In this document: positions 60,961 to 64,000 of the stretch, piece by piece
How positions within the stretch are numbered: position 1 is the stretch's first letter
Layout: each line of letters starts with the position of its first letter
Origin: Halanaerobium sp964649895
Lineage (GTDB): Bacteria > Bacillota > Halanaerobiia > Halanaerobiales > Halanaerobiaceae
Length of the DNA: 64,000 bases
Direction of reading: 5' to 3'
Assembly: GCA_964649895.1 (NCBI GenBank)
Contig: CAZYRX010000005.1
Span: 6,607-70,606 of the forward strand
The notes under the pieces: model-generated
What the model saw: the letters and a program-made list of their open reading frames with translations, nothing else
What the model was told of the DNA's origin: nothing
Databases searched by the model: none
Made by a program: the position numbers and the translations under genes

Positions 60961-61519
60961 GAGCATAGCTCCTCTTTTTTAGTTTTATTTCCCTCCCAAT
61001 TTCAAATGCTTCTAAATTATTATCAATGGTTTCAGGAGGTACATGATCAATGATTGATTTTTCGATAAATTCTGCTGGTATTTGCTTGGCCAAAATATTA
61101 GATATTATACCCAAAACAATCATATTGGCATATATCTTGTTATTCATATTTTTTTCAGCAGTTTTAATAATAGAAAGTTGATAGACATTTTCTTTCAAAG
61201 ATTCATCAATTTCAGATATATCAATACTGCTGTCTACAATCATAACTCCATATTTTTTTAAATCAGCACCATATTCATCAAATGCTGTTTGAGTTAAACA
61301 TACTAATAAATCTGGTTTCATAACTTTTGGGAAATCTATCTGATCTTCCCCATATACTATTTCAGACCTACTAGACCCGCCTCTGGATTCAGGCCCATAA
61401 GATTGAGTTTGACTTACATTAAATTCTTCAACCATGACTGCTGCATCAGCTATTATTATTCCTGCCAAAACTAATCCCTGACCACCAGCTCCACTTAATC
61501 TGATTTCATATCTGACCAT
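60947..61519 (-). CDS. 2-oxoacid:ferredoxin oxidoreductase gamma subunit (KorC-like)
   Basis: 190 residues. Rossmann-like start IRLSGAGGQGLVLAGIIIADA, then QSYGPESRGGSSRSEIVYG, a hallmark of the gamma domain of KOR/IOR type enzymes. It completes the four-subunit enzyme with the three genes upstream. ATG directly follows the beta-subunit stop, with AAGGGGG 7 bases upstream. 14-base overlap with the mutase gene. Confidence 0.92.
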   Translation of the reverse strand: MVRYEIRLSGAGGQGLVLAGIIIADAAVMVEEFNVSQTQSYGPESRGGSSRSEIVYGEDQIDFPKVMKPDLLVCLTQTAFDEYGADLKKYGVMIVDSSIDISEIDESLKENVYQLSIIKTAEKNMNNKIYANMIVLGIISNILAKQIPAEFIEKSIIDHVPPETIDNNLEAFEIGREIKLKKRSYAHGKI

Positions 61520-62344
61520 TTATAAAACCCCCTTCTCAAGAGTTTTTTCAATTATTTTTTGATATCTAAATGTATATTCATTTTCGGGGTTATTTTCTTC
61601 ATGCAATATACCTAATGGGAATTTTTTCTTTTTTTCATCATTTGAAAGTTTAATCCAGTCTTTAAAATCAGCAGTTTTTTCCTTCTGCAGTTTAAGCATT
61701 TCAACAGGATCAGCTATCTGATTTAATTTCCCATATCTAACAGGACACTGAGTAAAACTTTCTACAAAAGAAAAACCTTTATGAAGTAGAGCCTTTTTAA
61801 TGATATCAGATAACTTTCTGGGATTGAATGTTGCTCCTCGTGCAGTAAAAGTAGCACCAGCAGCTTCTGTTAATTGACAGAGGTCAAAGTTTCTATCAAT
61901 ATTTCCATAGGGAGCAGTTGTAGCATTTGCTCCCTCAGGAGTCATCGGAGAAAACTGTCCTCCTGTCATTCCATAAATTTGATTATTAAATAATATTACA
62001 GTCAGATCTATATTTCTACGAGCAGCGTGAATCAAGTGATTACCACCGATTGCAGCCCCATCTCCATCACCAGTCATGACTACTACATTCAGGGCAGGAT
62101 TGGCCATCTTAACACCTGTAGCAAATGCTATTGCTCTGCCATGGGTAGTATGAAGACTATCAAAATTTAAATATCCAGTTGCTCTACCAGAACAACCTAT
62201 ACCAGATATAACAACTGTTTTATCTTGATCAAGTCCACTTTTATCGAAAGCTCTCACAAATGAATTTAAAATCGTACCATGACCACATCCAGGACACCAT
62301 ATATGAGGAAGTTTATCTTTGCGTAAATATTTATAAATATCCAT
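61520..62344 (-). CDS. 2-oxoacid:ferredoxin oxidoreductase beta subunit, TPP-binding (KorB-like)
   Basis: 274 residues. WCPGCGHGTILNSF (CxxC), ATGVKMANPALNVVVMTGDGDGAAIGGNHLIHAARRN (TPP/Mg site) and NNQIYGMTGGQFSPMTP. This pattern is typical of 2-oxoglutarate oxidoreductase beta chains rather than pyruvate ones. One-base overlap (A of TAATG-type junction) with the alpha gene. Confidence 0.92.
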   Translation of the reverse strand: MDIYKYLRKDKLPHIWCPGCGHGTILNSFVRAFDKSGLDQDKTVVISGIGCSGRATGYLNFDSLHTTHGRAIAFATGVKMANPALNVVVMTGDGDGAAIGGNHLIHAARRNIDLTVILFNNQIYGMTGGQFSPMTPEGANATTAPYGNIDRNFDLCQLTEAAGATFTARGATFNPRKLSDIIKKALLHKGFSFVESFTQCPVRYGKLNQIADPVEMLKLQKEKTADFKDWIKLSNDEKKKKFPLGILHEENNPENEYTFRYQKIIEKTLEKGVL

Positions 62345-63510
62345 TATAATACCTCCTCTAAAACTGACCGGATTTCTTCTGGCTTTAAAAGAATTCCAGA
62401 ATAATCATTAATACCTACCACTTCAGCTTTACACCCGGCAGCCTTTTTAACCTCACCTATCAACTGCCCCTGATTTAGTTCAGGTACAATAATCGTTTCT
62501 ACTTCTTCTGCAAGTTGAGCAACTTCCTTTTCTGGAAAAGGCCAGATAGTTTTCAGTTTAAAATAACCTACTTTTAATCCAGCTTTCCTGGCTGTATGAA
62601 CAGCACTAATAGCTGTTCTTACTGCTGAGCCAAAACTTAATACAACTGCTTTATCTTGTTTTCGGACATCTTTTTCAAACAGCAGTAATTCTGATAAGTT
62701 ATAAGTAATTTTTTTTGTAAGTCTATCCATTAAATTTTTTGCAGTTTTACTTTTTCCTGAAGGAAATCCTGTCTGATCATGAAATAGTCCACTTGCATGA
62801 TATCTAAAGCCACTACCATAATCAGGCATAGGTGGAACAAGATCAGCAGTTTCTTGATAAGGATTGAAGTTATCTCCTCTTTCATTTAAAGCAGGTCTTT
62901 TTCTCTCCCATATATCTAGATCTCCTGCTGCTTTAATTATTATCTTTTCTCTTAAATGACCTATTACCTCATCTAAGAGTAATATAACTGGCTGTCTGTA
63001 CTTTTCACTAAAATTAACAGCAGTTATACTTAGATCAAAACATTCCTGAACTGAAGCTGGAGCAAGAACTATTATTGGCTGATCTCCATTTCTGCCCCAA
63101 CGAGACTGCATTACATCACCTTGTGATGGTGATGTAGGTAAACCTGTAGATGGACCAACTCGCTGAACATTTACTACTACTAGTGGGGCCTCAATCATAA
63201 TTGCAAAACCTAAATTTTCCTGTTTTAAGGAAAAACCTGGCCCACTGGTTGCAGTAATCGCTTTTTTGCCTGCCAATGAAGCGCCAACTATAGCTGCCAT
63301 ACCAGCTATTTCATCTTCCATCTGAAGAAATTTGCCTCCAACTTTAGGAAGTTCCCTTGCAAAACCTTCTGCAATTTCAGATGCAGGAGTAATTGGATAT
63401 CCTGCAAAAAATTCAACTCCAGCTGCTAGTGCTCCTTCTACAACAGCCTGATCACCCTGAACAAGAACACCTCGTTTTTGGGGCTTGTAACTCTTTGTTT
63501 TAGTCATCAT
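62344..63510 (-). CDS. 2-oxoacid:ferredoxin oxidoreductase alpha subunit (KorA-like)
   Basis: 388 residues. VLVQGDQAVVEGALAAGVEFFAGYPITPASEIAE and MEDEIAGMAAIVGASLAGKKAITATSGPGFSLKQENLGFA form the pyrimidine-binding half of the TPP site; VQRVGPSTGLPTSPSQGD is typical of KorA. The C-terminal domain binds CoA. ATG pair at 63510/63507 follows AAGGTGG. Overlaps the ferredoxin gene by 11 bases. Confidence 0.92.
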   Translation of the reverse strand: MMTKTKSYKPQKRGVLVQGDQAVVEGALAAGVEFFAGYPITPASEIAEGFARELPKVGGKFLQMEDEIAGMAAIVGASLAGKKAITATSGPGFSLKQENLGFAIMIEAPLVVVNVQRVGPSTGLPTSPSQGDVMQSRWGRNGDQPIIVLAPASVQECFDLSITAVNFSEKYRQPVILLLDEVIGHLREKIIIKAAGDLDIWERKRPALNERGDNFNPYQETADLVPPMPDYGSGFRYHASGLFHDQTGFPSGKSKTAKNLMDRLTKKITYNLSELLLFEKDVRKQDKAVVLSFGSAVRTAISAVHTARKAGLKVGYFKLKTIWPFPEKEVAQLAEEVETIIVPELNQGQLIGEVKKAAGCKAEVVGINDYSGILLKPEEIRSVLEEVL

Positions 63511-63703
63511 TTGCCACCACCTTTAAAACAAAATCAGGACAGATTAAAGCACACTGTTCACAGCCTATACAGCTGTTCAAATTAATAATTTCTATCCCAT
63601 TATCACCTAATTTTAAAACATCGGTGGGGCAAACCGAAACACAGATACCACATTGTTTACACCAGTCAGGATTTTCAATTTGAACTTTATCACCTCTGGC
63701 CAT
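63500..63703 (-). CDS. 2-oxoacid:ferredoxin oxidoreductase delta subunit (2[4Fe-4S] ferredoxin)
   Basis: 67 residues. Two clusters motifs CKQCGICVSVCP and CIGCEQCALICP. It is the electron-carrying subunit (KorD) and heads the operon. ATG follows AAAAGGAG by 8 bases. Confidence 0.92.
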   Translation of the reverse strand: MARGDKVQIENPDWCKQCGICVSVCPTDVLKLGDNGIEIINLNSCIGCEQCALICPDFVLKVVANDD

Positions 63704-63738
63704 AATTTCACTCCTTTTAATAGATTTATCTTAATATA

Positions 63739-63760
63739 TTTCTGTCCTTTAGGACGGAGA
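63739..63760 (+). mobile_element. Possible IS200/IS605-type right-end remnant
   Basis: TCTGTCC-TTTA-GGACGGA is a 7-bp hairpin with loop TTTA followed by GATGAAG. Many IS605-family 3' ends (and their guide RNA scaffolds) end in a GTCCTTTAGGAC hairpin like this. No tnpA, tnpB or left end is present, so this would be a stub at best; it may also be a simple hairpin. Confidence 0.3.
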
Positions 63761-63870
63761 TGAAGCCAGCTGCTCAATACTCTCTACTTAATAAAAAATA
63801 AAATTTAGAAAAGCTATAATTGAACTTCTGATGTAATTTATGGTATTTGAATTCATAATTTTCAAAATTT

Positions 63871-63917
63871 TTTAATTAAAATTTAAGCCGGCATTTTGGT
63901 AACTACAGGCTTAAATT
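63871..63917 (-). terminator. Terminator-like hairpin after the decarboxylase beta gene
   Basis: AATTTAAGCC / GGCTTAAATT 10-bp stem (63917-63908 with 63889-63880), loop of 18, then TTAATTAAAAAATT on minus. It lies 11 bases after the stop. Confidence 0.6.
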
Positions 63918-63927
63918 ATTTATTTTT

Positions 63928-64000
63928 CTATAAAACTGCTAACAAAGTACCAGCTGCTATTGCAGAACCGATTACTCCTGCAAAATTAGGTCCCATTGCA
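63928..64000 (-). CDS. Na+-translocating decarboxylase beta subunit, C-terminal end (cut by window edge)
   Basis: Only the last 24 codons are visible, ending MGPNFAGVIGSAIAAGTLL then AVL and a stop. The GPN-x-x-G-x-x-GS-x-x-AAG pattern is the C terminus of OadB/MmdB/GcdB proteins, which pump sodium while decarboxylating biotin-bound carboxylate. Which member (oxaloacetate, methylmalonyl-CoA or glutaconyl-CoA) cannot be told, but the mutase nearby favours methylmalonyl-CoA. Start lies outside the window. Confidence 0.55.
   Translation of the reverse strand, partial: AMGPNFAGVIGSAIAAGTLLAVL

Overview
The window is about 64 kb of low-GC DNA, densely coding, from a fermentative anaerobic Firmicutes-like bacterium. 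Nearly every gene lies on the minus strand; only bioY, one lysR gene and murB are on plus. The gene set (spoVG, veg, glnR-type regulator, S-box, Pho boxes of the Bacillus type, single-chain purL, sufCBDSU) is Firmicutes. A KdsC-type phosphatase, an AcnB-type aconitase and two substrate-binding proteins with cleavable but non-lipoprotein signal peptides suggest a diderm clade such as the Halanaerobiales. That assignment is an inference from gene content and protein style, not from a marker comparison. No rRNA or tRNA gene was seen, and no CRISPR array, prophage or recognisable defence island.

Layout, left to right. 1-6 kb: 5' part of mfd, then pth, a long-tailed L25/Ctc gene, prs, glmU and an unusual DEDD exonuclease, all on minus. 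5.9-10.6 kb: spoVG with its own promoter and palindrome; an AIR-synthase-like gene, an ECF S component, glnA and its MerR/GlnR regulator in one run; ispE. 10.6-14 kb: bioY, a PspC/LiaF-like membrane pair and an ABC exporter. 14-23.2 kb: a complete phosphate block (phoU, pstBACS, phoRP and a Na/Pi cotransporter) with four hexamers at 11-bp spacing before pstS and an unexplained repeat-rich gap between phoP and the cotransporter gene. 23.3-31 kb: veg, ykuK-like, ksgA, an oxidoreductase, tatD, purL. 31-39.5 kb: a LysR gene divergent from purL, an orphan ParB, murB, a GIY-YIG protein, a ferritin-like protein, and metNIQ behind a SAM-I riboswitch. 39.5-52.3 kb: acnB and NAD-type isocitrate dehydrogenase, a PHP phosphoesterase, a CsoR repressor with two glycosyltransferases, a rhodanese remnant, a nucleoside hydrolase, a phospholipase-C-like gene and transporters. 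52.35-52.58 kb: a 62-bp tandem repeat interrupted by exactly 100 N (assembly gap). 52.8-57.9 kb: sufCBDSU. 58-64 kb: an AI-2E type permease, a methylmalonyl-CoA-mutase-like large subunit fused by overlap to a four-subunit 2-oxoacid:ferredoxin oxidoreductase, and the 3' end of a Na+-pump decarboxylase beta subunit.

Read together, acnB, icd, the oxidoreductase, the mutase and the decarboxylase end outline a route from citrate through 2-oxoglutarate and succinyl-CoA to methylmalonyl-CoA and propionyl-CoA, with reduced ferredoxin and a sodium gradient as energy products. This reading is the most interesting metabolic hypothesis of the window; the substrate of the oxidoreductase and of the mutase is not proven by sequence alone.

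Many starts were moved from the longest reading frame to an internal ATG, GTG or TTG because a strong GGAGG-like site sits at the right distance. At least nine genes are best read as starting with TTG. I could not run any search, so families are assigned from motifs and recalled family features.
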